This document shows, one piece after another, positions 51,788 through 61,365 of a stretch of 64,000 bases of DNA. Positions within the stretch are counted from its first letter, which is position 1. Each line of letters begins with the position of its first letter. The DNA is from Macrococcus equipercicus (GTDB taxonomy: Bacteria > Bacillota > Bacilli > Staphylococcales > Staphylococcaceae): NCBI RefSeq assembly GCF_004359525.2, contig NZ_SCWC02000003.1:124001-188000 (forward strand). Reading direction: 5' to 3'. The notes beneath the pieces are model-generated. The model was not told the origin of the DNA. It saw nothing but the letters and a program-made list of their open reading frames with translations, and ran no database searches. Made by a program: the position numbers and the translations under genes.

Positions 51788-52273
51788 ATGCATGATAATA
51801 TATTTAAAGCAATTACAGCAGGCGTACTGACCGTCAGTGATACAAGGACAACAGAGACGGATAAAGGCGGTCAGGCGGTTATCCATGCGCTTGAAGCGAA
51901 CGATATCACTGTCAAGCAGTACAAGATTGTCACTGATGATGTTCTTGTTATTCAGCAGGCAGTGACAGAGATGCTTCGGCATGTGGATGCCGTTATTACG
52001 ACAGGCGGCACCGGTGTAGCACAGCGTGATGTTACAATCGAAGCGGTCAAGCCGCTTGTCGCCAAAGAACTGGAAGGATTCGGTGAACTCTTCCGGTATT
52101 TAAGCTTTACAGAAGACGTCGGCACAAAAGCTATGCTGTCTCGTGCATTTTGCGGTACCGCCGGCAGCCGTGTCATCTTCTGTCTTCCAGGTTCAGTCGG
52201 TGCGGTGAATCTCGCGATGAGCAGGCTTGTTACACAGGAGATCTTCCATATTGTGCATGAGCTGAACAAATAG
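51788..52273 (+). CDS. moaB: Molybdenum cofactor protein MoaB
   Basis: A 161-residue MoCF-biosynthesis fold protein with SDTRTTETDKGGQAV, TTGGTGVAQRDVTIEAV and CLPGSVGAV motifs. It binds or adenylates molybdopterin. TAGGTGATTAT precedes the ATG, 8 bases after moeB. Its stop directly abuts the stop of opposed moaC. Confidence 0.93.
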   Translation: MHDNIFKAITAGVLTVSDTRTTETDKGGQAVIHALEANDITVKQYKIVTDDVLVIQQAVTEMLRHVDAVITTGGTGVAQRDVTIEAVKPLVAKELEGFGELFRYLSFTEDVGTKAMLSRAFCGTAGSRVIFCLPGSVGAVNLAMSRLVTQEIFHIVHELNK

Positions 52274-52750
52274 CTAACGACTGAAGTCACCCGATTTGCC
52301 GCCGGATTTGTGGATGAGGTAAGTCGGTCCGATAATCATTCCTTTATCGACTGCCTTTGTCATATCGTAAATAGTCAGCGCAGTGACGGAAGCACCTGTC
52401 AGCGCTTCCATCTCAACGCCGGTCAATCCTTTTGTTTTAACAGTGCATTCTATATGCAATATATATTTTTCGTCCGTTTCCCAGCTGAAGCTTATATTGA
52501 TGCCGCTTAGTGCCAATGGATGGCACATCGGGATGATGCGCGATGTATCTTTTGCGGCCATAATACCTGCCACTTGTGCGACAGCAAGTACGTCGCCTTT
52601 ACGGTTCGACTGATTGATGATCTGGTCATAAATCATATGATTCACTTCGATGGAGCTGACAGCAACAGCAGTCCGTGCCGTCACTTCTTTTGCGGAAACA
52701 TCGACCATGTGCGCACGGCCTTCATCATTAAAATGTGTTAATTGATTCAT
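52274..52750 (-). CDS. moaC: Cyclic pyranopterin monophosphate synthase
   Basis: A 158-residue protein. [25 protein letters not shown] and [22 protein letters not shown] are the MoaC active-site motifs. It closes the pterin ring after MoaA. The ATG at 52750 follows AGGGTG; a GTG 9 bases upstream overlaps it. It is the only moa gene on the minus strand, and its 3' end abuts moaB with zero bases between. Confidence 0.95.
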   Translation of the reverse strand: MNQLTHFNDEGRAHMVDVSAKEVTARTAVAVSSIEVNHMIYDQIINQSNRKGDVLAVAQVAGIMAAKDTSRIIPMCHPLALSGINISFSWETDEKYILHIECTVKTKGLTGVEMEALTGASVTALTIYDMTKAVDKGMIIGPTYLIHKSGGKSGDFSR

Positions 52751-52815
52751 TCGTTTCACCCTTTCCTATATAATCATTATAAAGGACGTACGTTAAATGA
52801 GAAAGAAGGATGACA

Positions 52816-54057
52816 ATGCTCGAAAAACGAACACCTATACCTGTTGAGGAAGCAGTAGCCCGCTGTATGGCACATGCTCACAAGCTGCCTGTCATTACAG
52901 TGCCGCTGGCTGACAGTTTGGGTTATTACACAGCGGAAGCAATTACTGCGACTTATGATATACCAATGTTCGATAAATCACCATATGACGGTTATGCCGT
53001 GAGAAGTGTGGATACAATAGGTGCAAGCGGAGATAACCGGATCAGCTTCCGTACAGTCGATCATATTGGGGCAGGTGCCGTCAGCAGTCACGCGGTGCAG
53101 CAGAATGAAGCAGTGCGTATTATGACTGGAGCGCCTATACCAGAAGGGGCAGATGCCGTTGTTATGCTTGAACAGACGGTTGAGACAGAAGAAGGGTTTA
53201 CTGTGCGCAAATCTTTCAAATCCGGAGAGAATATTGCGGTGCAGGGAGAAGAATGTAAAGCTGGCGAACTGGTGCTGCCGGCAGGCACTCTCATTACTGC
53301 AGGCGTACAGGCCGTACTCGCGACATTTTCTTACAGCACTGTGCCAGTGAGAAGGAAACCTTCAGTGGCGCTGATTGCCACAGGCACAGAGCTTGCAGCC
53401 ATCGACGAACCGCTGACACCGGGGAAAATCCGGAACTCCAATGGCCCGATGATTGCAGGCCAGCTCGCTGAACTACGTATTAAGGCAGCGACTTATGAAG
53501 TGACTGCCGATGATTATGACCATCTGCTGGCGCTCATCAAAGAAGCGCTTCAAACGCATGATATCATTATTACGACAGGCGGCGTATCGGTCGGAGACTA
53601 TGACTATATGCCCGATATTTACAAGGCACTTGAAGCGGATGTGCTGTTCAATAAAGTAGCGATGCGGCCGGGCAGCGTGACGACAGTAGCGTCGCTGGAA
53701 AACCAGTTGCTCTTCGGACTGTCCGGAAACCCGTCAGCCTGTTATTCAGGGTTTGAGCTGTTCGCGAAACCAGTCATTAAGAAACTGATGGGAGCAACTA
53801 ACTGCTATTCACCGGTCATTGAAGCGGAACTGACGGAAGATTTCTTGAAGGCTAATCCATTTACGCGCTTTATCCGGGCAGAACTTGATGTGATCAACCG
53901 GACAGTCAAGCCTGCCGGATTTAATAAGAGTAACGCGGTCGTCGCTATTGCTAAGAGCAATAGTATGATTATGCTGCCAGGTGGAACACGCGGATTTCAG
54001 GCGGGAGACAAAGTGCAGGTCATCATTACGAAACTGACGGATGTCGCTTCATGGTAG
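52816..54057 (+). CDS. moeA: Molybdopterin molybdenumtransferase
   Basis: A 413-residue protein. PVITVPLADSLGYYTAEAI, DKSPYDGYAVRS, GAPIPEGADAVVM and TGGVSVGDYDYM are MoeA domain motifs; PGGTRGF near the end is the conserved loop. It inserts molybdenum into adenylylated molybdopterin. The ATG at 52816 follows GAAGG; a TATAAT at 52769-52774 may be its promoter. First gene of the six-gene run to moaA. Confidence 0.95.
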   Translation: MLEKRTPIPVEEAVARCMAHAHKLPVITVPLADSLGYYTAEAITATYDIPMFDKSPYDGYAVRSVDTIGASGDNRISFRTVDHIGAGAVSSHAVQQNEAVRIMTGAPIPEGADAVVMLEQTVETEEGFTVRKSFKSGENIAVQGEECKAGELVLPAGTLITAGVQAVLATFSYSTVPVRRKPSVALIATGTELAAIDEPLTPGKIRNSNGPMIAGQLAELRIKAATYEVTADDYDHLLALIKEALQTHDIIITTGGVSVGDYDYMPDIYKALEADVLFNKVAMRPGSVTTVASLENQLLFGLSGNPSACYSGFELFAKPVIKKLMGATNCYSPVIEAELTEDFLKANPFTRFIRAELDVINRTVKPAGFNKSNAVVAIAKSNSMIMLPGGTRGFQAGDKVQVIITKLTDVASW

Positions 54058-54518
54058 TGCTGCAAGTCGTCGGCTACAAAAAAAGCGGAAAAACGACGGT
54101 GATCAATCAGTTGATCCGTGCTGCACGAAAGCTGCAGCTGACAGTCGCGGTCATTAAACACCACGGAGACAAGTCGGGGAACGAGATTGATATTCCTCTT
54201 AAGCGAGATCATGTGACTTACATGGAAAGCGGAGCAGCCGAAAGTATTGTTGAAGGCTATCACTATGTGCATAAGCTGCTGAAAAAAAGTGAATCATCAC
54301 TCGACGAACTCATCAATGAAGTATCGTCAGCTCCAGACATTATTTTAGTCGAAGGCTACAAGCAGGCTGATTACCCCAAAATCGTCCTGCTGAGAAGTGA
54401 AAGTGACAAAGAACTGCTCGACCTCACAACTATTACTCAAGTAATATATACAGACGCGATCAGCACAATCAATTACACAGACATTATACAGGGACTGATT
54501 AATGATGAAACCATTTGA
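54051..54518 (+). CDS. mobB: Molybdopterin-guanine dinucleotide adapter MobB
   Basis: A 155-residue P-loop GTPase-like protein. VVGYKKSGKTTVINQL is the Walker A, and IKHHGDK and LVEGYKQ are conserved. It assists MobA in MGD formation. It starts inside the moeA stop region (7-base overlap) and is overlapped by moaE at its end. Confidence 0.93.
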   Translation: MVVLQVVGYKKSGKTTVINQLIRAARKLQLTVAVIKHHGDKSGNEIDIPLKRDHVTYMESGAAESIVEGYHYVHKLLKKSESSLDELINEVSSAPDIILVEGYKQADYPKIVLLRSESDKELLDLTTITQVIYTDAISTINYTDIIQGLINDETI

Positions 54519-54951
54519 AGTAGTAACGACACCGCTTGACCCGGAAACTTACCGGAAATACACTGTCAATCCAAAGCAGGGCGCCGTCTGTGTCTTCACG
54601 GGAATCGTCCGTGAATGGACAAAAGGGGTGAAGACGGAGTATCTTGAGTATGAATCCTATATCCCTATGGCTGAGAAGAAGCTGGCACAGATCGGCGAAG
54701 AAATCAGTGAACGCTGGCCGGGTACGGTGACAGCAATCGGACACAGAATAGGAGCACTTCAAATTTCGGATATCGCCGTCGTTATCGCCGTGTCGTCTCC
54801 GCACCGGAAAGACAGCTATGCGGCCAATGAATATGCAATCGAACGTATTAAAGAAATCGTCCCTATATGGAAAAAGGAAATATGGGAAGATGGCGAGGAA
54901 TGGATGGGCGGCCAAAAAGGGTATCATTCATCCTACAAGGAGGAACATTAA
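54502..54951 (+). CDS. moaE: Molybdopterin synthase catalytic subunit
   Basis: A 149-residue protein with GAVCVFTGIVREWTKG, YESYIPMAEKKL, HRIGALQISDIAVVIAVSSPHR and IWKKEIWEDGEEW, all MoaE motifs. Together with MoaD it adds two sulfurs to cPMP. It overlaps mobB by 17 bases, and its stop shares a base with the moaD ATG. Confidence 0.95.
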   Translation: MMKPFEVVTTPLDPETYRKYTVNPKQGAVCVFTGIVREWTKGVKTEYLEYESYIPMAEKKLAQIGEEISERWPGTVTAIGHRIGALQISDIAVVIAVSSPHRKDSYAANEYAIERIKEIVPIWKKEIWEDGEEWMGGQKGYHSSYKEEH

Positions 54952-55184
54952 TGAGAGTACTGTACTTTGCACATATTAAAGAACTGATCAATCGCACAGA
55001 AGATAACTTTACTTTCAGCAATGAACTCAGCGTGAAAGAGTTCAGAAAGCATTTGAATGAAACCTATCCTTTTCTGCAGGGAGAAAAATTTCAGATTGCA
55101 GTGAATGAAGAAGTAGTGAGCGATGAAGAGCTGGTCAACAACGGGGATGTCATCGCCCTGATTCCGCCGGTGAGCGGCGGTTGA
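54951..55184 (+). CDS. moaD: Molybdopterin synthase sulfur carrier subunit
   Basis: A 77-residue ubiquitin-fold protein ending in SGG, the Gly-Gly that MoeB adenylates and that carries the thiocarboxylate. [10 protein letters not shown] is the typical tail. The ATG follows a strong GGAGGA site. Overlaps moaE and mobA by a few bases. Confidence 0.94.
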   Translation: MRVLYFAHIKELINRTEDNFTFSNELSVKEFRKHLNETYPFLQGEKFQIAVNEEVVSDEELVNNGDVIALIPPVSGG

Positions 55185-55756
55185 TCGCTATTATACTGGC
55201 AGGCGGCGAATCTCGGCGGTTCGGCAGTCAGAAAGCTTTTTATGAACTTGACAGTGAGCCATTTTATAAGTGTGTCGCACAAACATTAGAGTTAAGTGGG
55301 CAGTTTGACAAGCTGGTTATCAGTTCCAATGAAGCAATTGCTGAAAGGTTTCAAGACTATCCAGTCGTGATTGATCAGCATCACTATAAAAACCGTGGAC
55401 CGCTGGCAGGAATTTATTCTGTTATGACAGCCTGTCCCGCAGACGCCTATTTAGTGATTTCAGTAGATACACCGTTTATAACGACTGCAGCATTACATCA
55501 TCTCATAAAGCAGTATGAAGGACAGCTGACAGTATACCGTGATGACAGTCAAATACATGGGACGATCGGAATATACCCGCACCATTTAAAGGCGGTCATC
55601 AAACAGCTGCTTGACAATGACAAGCTTGCATTACGCCATTTATTCAATGAGAACACTGACTATATAGATGTAGCAGCAGTGCCGGGTAACTGGTATGCGA
55701 ACATCAATACAATGAACGAACTCGCTATAATGAAAGAAGGTGAACGAGATGACTGA
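55181..55756 (+). CDS. mobA: Molybdenum cofactor guanylyltransferase
   Basis: A 191-residue nucleotidyltransferase. [15 protein letters not shown] is the GTP-binding loop, then [18 protein letters not shown] and SVDTPFIT (the metal-binding Asp). It makes MGD from molybdopterin and GTP. Begins with TTG overlapping the moaD stop. The moaA start lies just inside its 3' end. Confidence 0.94.
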   Translation: MIAIILAGGESRRFGSQKAFYELDSEPFYKCVAQTLELSGQFDKLVISSNEAIAERFQDYPVVIDQHHYKNRGPLAGIYSVMTACPADAYLVISVDTPFITTAALHHLIKQYEGQLTVYRDDSQIHGTIGIYPHHLKAVIKQLLDNDKLALRHLFNENTDYIDVAAVPGNWYANINTMNELAIMKEGERDD

Positions 55757-56762
55757 ACAAATAACAGATAAATTAGGACGGCCGATCCGTGACCTTCGCA
55801 TCTCTGTTACAGACCGCTGCAATTTCAGATGTTCTTACTGCATGCCGAAAGAAATATTCGGCGATGACTTCGTGTTTCTGCCGAAAGATGAGCTGCTGTC
55901 GTTTGAAGAGCTGGTTAGAATTGCGACGCAATATGCGGCACTTGGCGTAAAGAAAATCCGGATAACAGGTGGGGAACCGTTATTGCGACGCGATTTACCG
56001 CTATTGATCAACGCGTTGAATCAAATCCCGGGTATTGAAGATATCGGTCTGACGACAAACGGGATGCTGCTCAAAAAACATGGACAGGCACTCTATGACG
56101 CGGGACTGCGCCGTCTTAACATTAGTCTGGACGCGCTGGACCATGTGTTTGAGGAAGTCAATGGACGCGGTATTAAAGCAGCAGCAATTCTCGAACAGAT
56201 CGACTATGCCAACGGCCTCGGCTTCCAGATTAAAGTCAATATGGTCGTCCAAAAAGGGATGAATGATCATCAACTGCTGGCGATGACGGATTATTTTAAA
56301 GGCCGCAACATTACGCTTAGATTCATTGAATTTATGGATGTCGGTAATGACAATGGCTGGAACTTTGATCAAGTCGTCACGAAAGCTGAAATGATCCAGC
56401 TGATCGAGCAGCATTATGACATCACGCCGGTCAAGCCGAAATATTTCGGAGAAGTTGCCAAGTACTACGAGCATGACAACGGTGCAAAAATCGGTTTTAT
56501 TACAAGCGTGTCTGAATCATTCTGCTCCAGCTGTACTCGAGTCAGACTCAGTTCAGACGGTAAAATATACGGCTGCTTGTTTGCCGGCAGTGGTTTTGAT
56601 TTAAAGGGGCTGCTGAGACAAGGCGTATCAGACGAAGAATTAAAAGCCCGGCTTGTGGCGTTCTGGCGCAAGAGAGATGATCATTATTCAGATGAACGAA
56701 CAGCAGAAACCGTGAAAAACAGGCAGCAGAAAAAAATAAACATGAATTATATTGGAGGCTGA
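55749..56762 (+). CDS. moaA: GTP 3',8-cyclase (radical SAM)
   Basis: A 337-residue radical SAM enzyme. CNFRCSYC binds the SAM cluster, GGEPLLR follows, and CSSCTRVRL with a later GC binds the second cluster. The C-terminal GG pair is present (NYIGG). It converts GTP to the first pterin intermediate. The ATG at 55749 follows AAGGTG; an upstream GTG overlaps it. The hairpin at 56755 closes the run. Confidence 0.95.
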   Translation: MTEQITDKLGRPIRDLRISVTDRCNFRCSYCMPKEIFGDDFVFLPKDELLSFEELVRIATQYAALGVKKIRITGGEPLLRRDLPLLINALNQIPGIEDIGLTTNGMLLKKHGQALYDAGLRRLNISLDALDHVFEEVNGRGIKAAAILEQIDYANGLGFQIKVNMVVQKGMNDHQLLAMTDYFKGRNITLRFIEFMDVGNDNGWNFDQVVTKAEMIQLIEQHYDITPVKPKYFGEVAKYYEHDNGAKIGFITSVSESFCSSCTRVRLSSDGKIYGCLFAGSGFDLKGLLRQGVSDEELKARLVAFWRKRDDHYSDERTAETVKNRQQKKINMNYIGG

Positions 56763-56776
56763 GGCCTCTTTTTTTA
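56754..56776 (+). terminator. Terminator overlapping the moaA stop
   Basis: GAGGC-TGAG-GCCTC (56755-56768) with an 8-base T-run; the stop codon is inside the loop. Confidence 0.8.
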
Positions 56777-57008
56777 TTATTTCAGTATAAATAAGTGTAT
56801 GAATTTATGCTTAATATATGCAATATAAATATAAAATTATTATAACTTAATAACAAATGGTGAGATAATGGAAGTTATTTGAATTTATTTATTCTGTTAT
56901 TTCATAGAAAATAGGGTATAATAAGTTTATGACTAGATACTATTAACAAATAATAATTATCAATTCATGGTGGTTTAACGGTTTCATATATTATTTTAGA
57001 GGTGACCA
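56763..57008 (+). promoter_or_regulatory. AT-rich intergenic region with desaturase promoter
   Basis: 246 bases with no gene. TATAAT lies at 56917-56922 and overlaps GGGTAT (56914-56919), which has GTTATT 12 bases upstream, so sigma-A or sigma-B use is possible. I see no riboswitch or repeat. Confidence 0.45.
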
Positions 57009-58010
57009 ATGGATAGAGATAAGAAGTTACAGTTAAGAAAGTCAGTCAAGCCTTATGAAAAATCAGAATTGCAAATAAGCATCATTCAGATTATCAATAC
57101 GTTGATTCCGTATGTTTTGCTCATAGTGACAGGATTCCTCGTATACGATATTTCGCTGGTATTGTCTATTATCTGCGGGACAATAGGTGCATTTTTCCTT
57201 ATTAGAAGTTTCATCATTTTCCATGACTGCTGTCACGGATCTTTCTTCAAGGATAAGAGAGCAAACAAAATACTTGGTAATATTTCCGGGTTTCTGACGT
57301 TGTTCCCTTATGAAAAGTGGCGCCGTGAACATATCACGCATCACGCAACGAGTGGTAACCTCGACAAAAAAGGGACAGGTGACATTTGGATGATGACGAT
57401 AGAAGAATATAAAGAGGCGACACCGATGCAGCGCTTTATGTACCGTGCATACAGACATCCATTCGTGATGTTTGTTCTTGGTCCGATATATTTGCTGTTT
57501 ATTTCAAACAGAATGAACGCGAAAGATGCAAAATCAAAAGAACGTAACAACACATATATTCATAATGTTGCTGTCATCGTTGTCTATGGTCTGCTCATCT
57601 ACTTGCTTGGGCCTGCACGTTTCTTCAGTGTAATGGGACCTGTATTGTTCGTAGGTGGTCTGCTTGGCATATGGTTGTTCTATATCCAGCATACATTTGA
57701 AGACGCTTATTTTGAAGATGAAACACAATGGGATTATGTAAAAGCAGCTGTAGAAGGCAGCTCATATTACAGACTGCCGAAATTGTTTCAATGGCTGACA
57801 GGGAACATCGGTTTTCATCACGTCCATCATTTAAGCCCAAGAATTCCGAACTATCTGCTGGAACAGGCGCATAATGAAACACCGCCGCTGCACCATGCGA
57901 CGACAATCGGACTGAAAGAAAGTTTGAAATCATTGAAGTACAAGTTATATGATGAAGACAATAAAGGATTTATTACATTCAGCGAATTTAATAGACGTTT
58001 CGCGAAATAG
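57009..58010 (+). CDS. des: Membrane fatty acid desaturase
   Basis: A 333-residue membrane protein with four-five helices and the three histidine boxes HDCCH (~residue 72), HITHH (~111) and HHVHH (~275) that bind two irons. A C-terminal extension resembles an EF-hand-like FITFSEF segment. It introduces a cis double bond in membrane lipid acyl chains with O2. GAGGTGACCA precedes the ATG. No DesKR two-component genes are in the window. Confidence 0.9.
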   Translation: MDRDKKLQLRKSVKPYEKSELQISIIQIINTLIPYVLLIVTGFLVYDISLVLSIICGTIGAFFLIRSFIIFHDCCHGSFFKDKRANKILGNISGFLTLFPYEKWRREHITHHATSGNLDKKGTGDIWMMTIEEYKEATPMQRFMYRAYRHPFVMFVLGPIYLLFISNRMNAKDAKSKERNNTYIHNVAVIVVYGLLIYLLGPARFFSVMGPVLFVGGLLGIWLFYIQHTFEDAYFEDETQWDYVKAAVEGSSYYRLPKLFQWLTGNIGFHHVHHLSPRIPNYLLEQAHNETPPLHHATTIGLKESLKSLKYKLYDEDNKGFITFSEFNRRFAK

Positions 58011-58012
58011 TC

Positions 58013-58049
58013 AAAAAGCACATCTTATCGATAAAGATGTGCTTTTTTT
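58013..58049. terminator. Terminator inside the 3' end of the MFS gene
   Basis: AAAAAGCACATCTT pairs with AAGATGTGCTTTTT around a 7-base loop, T7 on the plus strand. The minus-strand MFS codons run through it. Confidence 0.9.
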
Positions 58050-59209
58050 CCGTGTAATAATAAATAGGCGATGAGTCCGATGATAACAACAATGCTCATA
58101 ATGGCGTACAGTCCATGCATGCCCGTCGATGGGATGATGCTGCCGAGTGCATAAGGACCAAAACCGAGGGCGAAATCAAGAAAGATAAAAAAAGTCGATG
58201 TTGCAAGACCGATCTTATGAGGCTCTGTAACTTTGACTGCTATTGCCTGAGCAATAGACTGGAAGTTACCATAACCAAAACCGATGAATATTGCGCTGAT
58301 CCATAGCAGCAGGGCATTATGAGTCAGACTAAGCAGCACAAGCCCTATTATAAAGCTGATAAATGATGGAATCATCACAATATTAGTTCCTTTCGTATCC
58401 ATCATGCGTCCTGTCACCGGTCGGGATAATAACACGGTAATCGCATAAACAAGGAAGAAGAAACTTCCCGCTGTCACTAAGTCGTTTTCTTTAGTGAAGA
58501 ATGAAATGAAGCTCAGAACGCTTGAATAGGCTGTACAAGTGATCAGCACGACAAAGCCGATAGGAAGGGCATTCTTATCGATGAAATCACTGATATGCAA
58601 ACCTTTCGGCATATTGGATTTAACAGGTTCAATATGCGGGGCGATTTTAATCATTGGAATAAGAATAAGTGCAATAACCGCGATTATAAGACAGATGATA
58701 AATAATTGCTGATATGAAATGAACTGCAGCAGGAACATGCCGAGAAACGGTCCGATAGCTGTAGATAACACAGTGCTCATACTGAAGTAGCTGATGCCTT
58801 CGCCGCGTCTATTAACCGGTGTGATAAATGCTGCAATCGTACCGGTCGCTGTTGAAGCAATACCGCTGCCAATTCCGTTTAATAATCTGACGATAATGAG
58901 TAGCGGTAAATTGAATGACAGGAAATAAAGGGCAGTTGTAATTGTAAAAATAAGACCACCGATAATAAGAATTTTCTTCTGTCCTAAAATATCGATGTAT
59001 TTTCCTGCCCAGAACCTGCCGAATAAACTACCGACAATGAAAATACCTGATACAAGTCCTGCGAGGCTGGTAGAGACGTGATACTCAGTCACTGCATAGC
59101 CTCCGATAGTAACAAGCAGCAAATACATAGACAGCATGATGATGAAGTTAATCATTGAGACTAAAATAAAGTTTTTAGTCCATAACGGCTCTTTAATATG
59201 TTCTTCCAA
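58025..59209 (-). CDS. MFS efflux transporter controlled by MarR
   Basis: A 394-residue, 12-helix MFS protein with the GRFWAGKYIDILGQKK motif between helices 2 and 3. Begins with TTG after AAGGAAG (6-base gap), since no ATG is near. It overlaps the marR gene by 17 bases and is thus cotranscribed. Presumed drug or organic-compound exporter of the DHA1 type. Confidence 0.82.
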   Translation of the reverse strand: MEEHIKEPLWTKNFILVSMINFIIMLSMYLLLVTIGGYAVTEYHVSTSLAGLVSGIFIVGSLFGRFWAGKYIDILGQKKILIIGGLIFTITTALYFLSFNLPLLIIVRLLNGIGSGIASTATGTIAAFITPVNRRGEGISYFSMSTVLSTAIGPFLGMFLLQFISYQQLFIICLIIAVIALILIPMIKIAPHIEPVKSNMPKGLHISDFIDKNALPIGFVVLITCTAYSSVLSFISFFTKENDLVTAGSFFFLVYAITVLLSRPVTGRMMDTKGTNIVMIPSFISFIIGLVLLSLTHNALLLWISAIFIGFGYGNFQSIAQAIAVKVTEPHKIGLATSTFFIFLDFALGFGPYALGSIIPSTGMHGLYAIMSIVVIIGLIAYLLLHGKKAHLYR

Positions 59210-59636
59210 AGCGCTCTTCCTTTCTATTCTGGTAATATTGAGTAACCATATTGAGCTGTGCGGTCAGTTCTTCGACTGGAACACTGATATTGGCCAGCGA
59301 TTCCTGCTGGCATGTAGATACTTGCTGCTGAATCTCCTGATACATAGACTGGCCGTGCTCAGTGAGCGATAAGATTTTCTCGCGCTTATCTCTGCCTTCA
59401 GAAGACTGGATGAGGTTTAACTCCACTAATTTCTGAATGATTTTCGTTGCGGTTGGTTTTTCTATCGTACGTGCCTTAGCGACTTCTACAAGAGTCGTCG
59501 GAGCAGTCTGTGCGATTGTTTTGAAGATAAACCACTGGGCGGAAGATAATTGATAGTTATTAACGATAAAATCCATTTCTCCGACATAAGAACGCCGCAA
59601 ATCAAGCAGTGCTTCGAAAAATAACTGATTGTTCAT
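59193..59636 (-). CDS. MarR-family repressor
   Basis: A 147-residue winged-helix protein. VEVAKARTIEKPTATKIIQKLVELNLI is the DNA-binding helix region and GRDKREKILSLTEHG the wing. It is upstream of and overlapping the MFS gene. The perfect palindrome at 59648-59676 covers the transcription start, so autorepression is likely, relieved by a transporter substrate. AGGAGG precedes the ATG. Confidence 0.9.
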   Translation of the reverse strand: MNNQLFFEALLDLRRSYVGEMDFIVNNYQLSSAQWFIFKTIAQTAPTTLVEVAKARTIEKPTATKIIQKLVELNLIQSSEGRDKREKILSLTEHGQSMYQEIQQQVSTCQQESLANISVPVEELTAQLNMVTQYYQNRKEERFGRTY

Positions 59637-59647
59637 AATAACCTCCT

Positions 59648-59676
59648 AAATAGTTAGTTAGCAAAACTAACTATTT
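59648..59676. promoter_or_regulatory. MarR operator palindrome
   Basis: AAATAGTTAGTT and AACTAACTATTT, perfect 12-base arms with a 5-base spacer. It lies directly after the -10 of the marR promoter. Confidence 0.8.
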
Positions 59677-59677
59677 T

Positions 59678-59706
59678 ATTCTAAAGGGTCACGACTGTTT
59701 TGTAAA
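59678..59706 (-). promoter_or_regulatory. Promoter of marR-MFS
   Basis: Minus strand TTTACA (59701-59706), 17-base spacer, TAGAAT (59678-59683), next to the palindrome. Confidence 0.75.
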
Positions 59707-59735
59707 GAGGATAAACTTATTTAACTGAGATAAAG

Positions 59736-59777
59736 CAAAAAGCACTTTAAGGACTATTACAAAGTCCTTAAAGTGCT
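59736..59777 (-). terminator. Terminator after gabD
   Basis: AGCACTTTAAGGACT and AGTCCTTAAAGTGCT pair perfectly (15 bp, 7-base loop), with T5 on the minus strand. Confidence 0.9.
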
Positions 59778-59786
59778 GAGGTGAAA

Positions 59787-61244
59787 TTAAAGATAACGTG
59801 TGTTGACGAATTTTTCAACGACATATTCTTTCAAGCCGAGGTGACTGTTCTCGCGGCCGAAGCCTGAATGTTTAACACCGCCGAATGGTGTTTCAGGATT
59901 AGAGATTTTCACTTCATTGATACCGACCATGCCGTATTCCAGACGAGTTGATAATTCGAATATTACTTTAGCAGAAGAAGCATAAGCATAAGATGCAAGT
60001 CCAAATTCTGTATCATTTGCCATTGCAATGACCTGATCGATGTCATTGAAAGAGATGACAGGGACGACCGGTCCAAATGTTTCCTCATAGAAAATGTTCA
60101 TAGATTGGTTGACGTTATCAATAATCGTCGGTTTGAAGAAGAAGCCTTCAGCATAAGCACCTTCTGTCAGGCGTTCGCCGCCTGTCACAAGTTGAGCGCC
60201 TTTTGCCAGCGCATCGTCAAGCTGTCCTTTAATTTTGTCGATAGCGTCTTCGCGGATTAATGGCCCGACCTTTGTGCCTTCTTCCATACCGTTACCGACT
60301 TTCAGCGCTTCGACTGCAGTTTTCAGCTGAGTCATGAAGTCTTCTTTGATTTCTTCATGAACGAAAACACGGTTAGGAGCGATACATACTTGGCCGTTAT
60401 TACGGAATTTTGCAGCGACTAGACCTTCAACACTCGCTTTGACGTCAGCATCTGAATGCACAATGAACGGGGCATGTCCGCCCAGTTCAAGTGACAGCTT
60501 TTTAAGGGTGCCGGCTGATTGTTTGTATAGTTCCTGACCGATTGGTGTAGAACCTGTGAATGTCAGCTTTCTGACTGTATCTGAATCAGTCATCGTCCGG
60601 CCGATAACATCAGAACCGCCCATAACAAGGTTGACTGCTCCAGCAGGGAATCCTGCCTGTTCCAGCTGCTCAAAAATAGCGATTGCTGTAAGCGGTGTAT
60701 CGCCTGATGGTTTCAATACGACTGTATTACCTGCTGCAAGTGCCGGAGCGATCTTCCGTGTGACCATCCCTGATGGAAAGTTCCACGGGGTAATTGCTGC
60801 CACAACACCGACCGGCTGGTAGATGATTTCATAGTGATGAGCGTTCGGCGCCGGGATGATTTCACCGTACAGTCTTCTTGCTTCTTCAGCATTCCATCTG
60901 AACGTTTCAGCGCCGTCAATGACTTCAAGTTTTGACTCGGCAAGTGGTTTCCCCTGCTCAACAGTCATCACTTCTGCGATATAATCCGCATTTTCTTCAA
61001 TTAAGTCTGCAGCTTTACGCAAAATGTTCACGCGGTCTTTCAGTTCCATACCGCTCCATTCTTTGAAAGCTTTATCAGCGGCTTCGATAGCGCGTGTCGT
61101 CTCTGCTTCGCCGGCCTGAGCAATCGTTTTGATTACTTTGCCGGTCGCCGGATTGATGACTTCCTTCGTCTGCTTGTCGTCGCCGTCTACCCACTGACCG
61201 TCTATAAATAACTGATGATGCACTTTATTAATCGCTTCACTCAT
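59787..61244 (-). CDS. gabD: Succinate-semialdehyde dehydrogenase (GabD-type aldehyde dehydrogenase)
   Basis: A 485-residue aldehyde dehydrogenase. PWNFPSGM, TGSTPIGQ, ELGGHAPFIV (catalytic Glu) and NNGQVCIAPNR (catalytic Cys) are all present. The FITPWNFPSGMVTRKIAPALAAG region matches GabD, which oxidises succinate semialdehyde to succinate with NAD(P). It could also accept other aldehydes; I have no proof that it is the carotenoid aldehyde dehydrogenase. Monocistronic. Confidence 0.85.
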   Translation of the reverse strand: MSEAINKVHHQLFIDGQWVDGDDKQTKEVINPATGKVIKTIAQAGEAETTRAIEAADKAFKEWSGMELKDRVNILRKAADLIEENADYIAEVMTVEQGKPLAESKLEVIDGAETFRWNAEEARRLYGEIIPAPNAHHYEIIYQPVGVVAAITPWNFPSGMVTRKIAPALAAGNTVVLKPSGDTPLTAIAIFEQLEQAGFPAGAVNLVMGGSDVIGRTMTDSDTVRKLTFTGSTPIGQELYKQSAGTLKKLSLELGGHAPFIVHSDADVKASVEGLVAAKFRNNGQVCIAPNRVFVHEEIKEDFMTQLKTAVEALKVGNGMEEGTKVGPLIREDAIDKIKGQLDDALAKGAQLVTGGERLTEGAYAEGFFFKPTIIDNVNQSMNIFYEETFGPVVPVISFNDIDQVIAMANDTEFGLASYAYASSAKVIFELSTRLEYGMVGINEVKISNPETPFGGVKHSGFGRENSHLGLKEYVVEKFVNTRYL

Positions 61245-61365
61245 TAACTAATCCTTCTTTCATAAGTTTGATAGTTATATTTTCCCTCATACAAAATCAT
61301 GAAACAAACAATTAGCTTCCGCTGATTTAATGTATAATGAATTATCTTGATCACTGGAGGTCATT

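Noticed and set aside
59787..61244. Carotenoid aldehyde dehydrogenase
   Set aside because: Motifs and length fit GabD and it lies 37 kb from the crt operon; nothing ties it to pigment synthesis.
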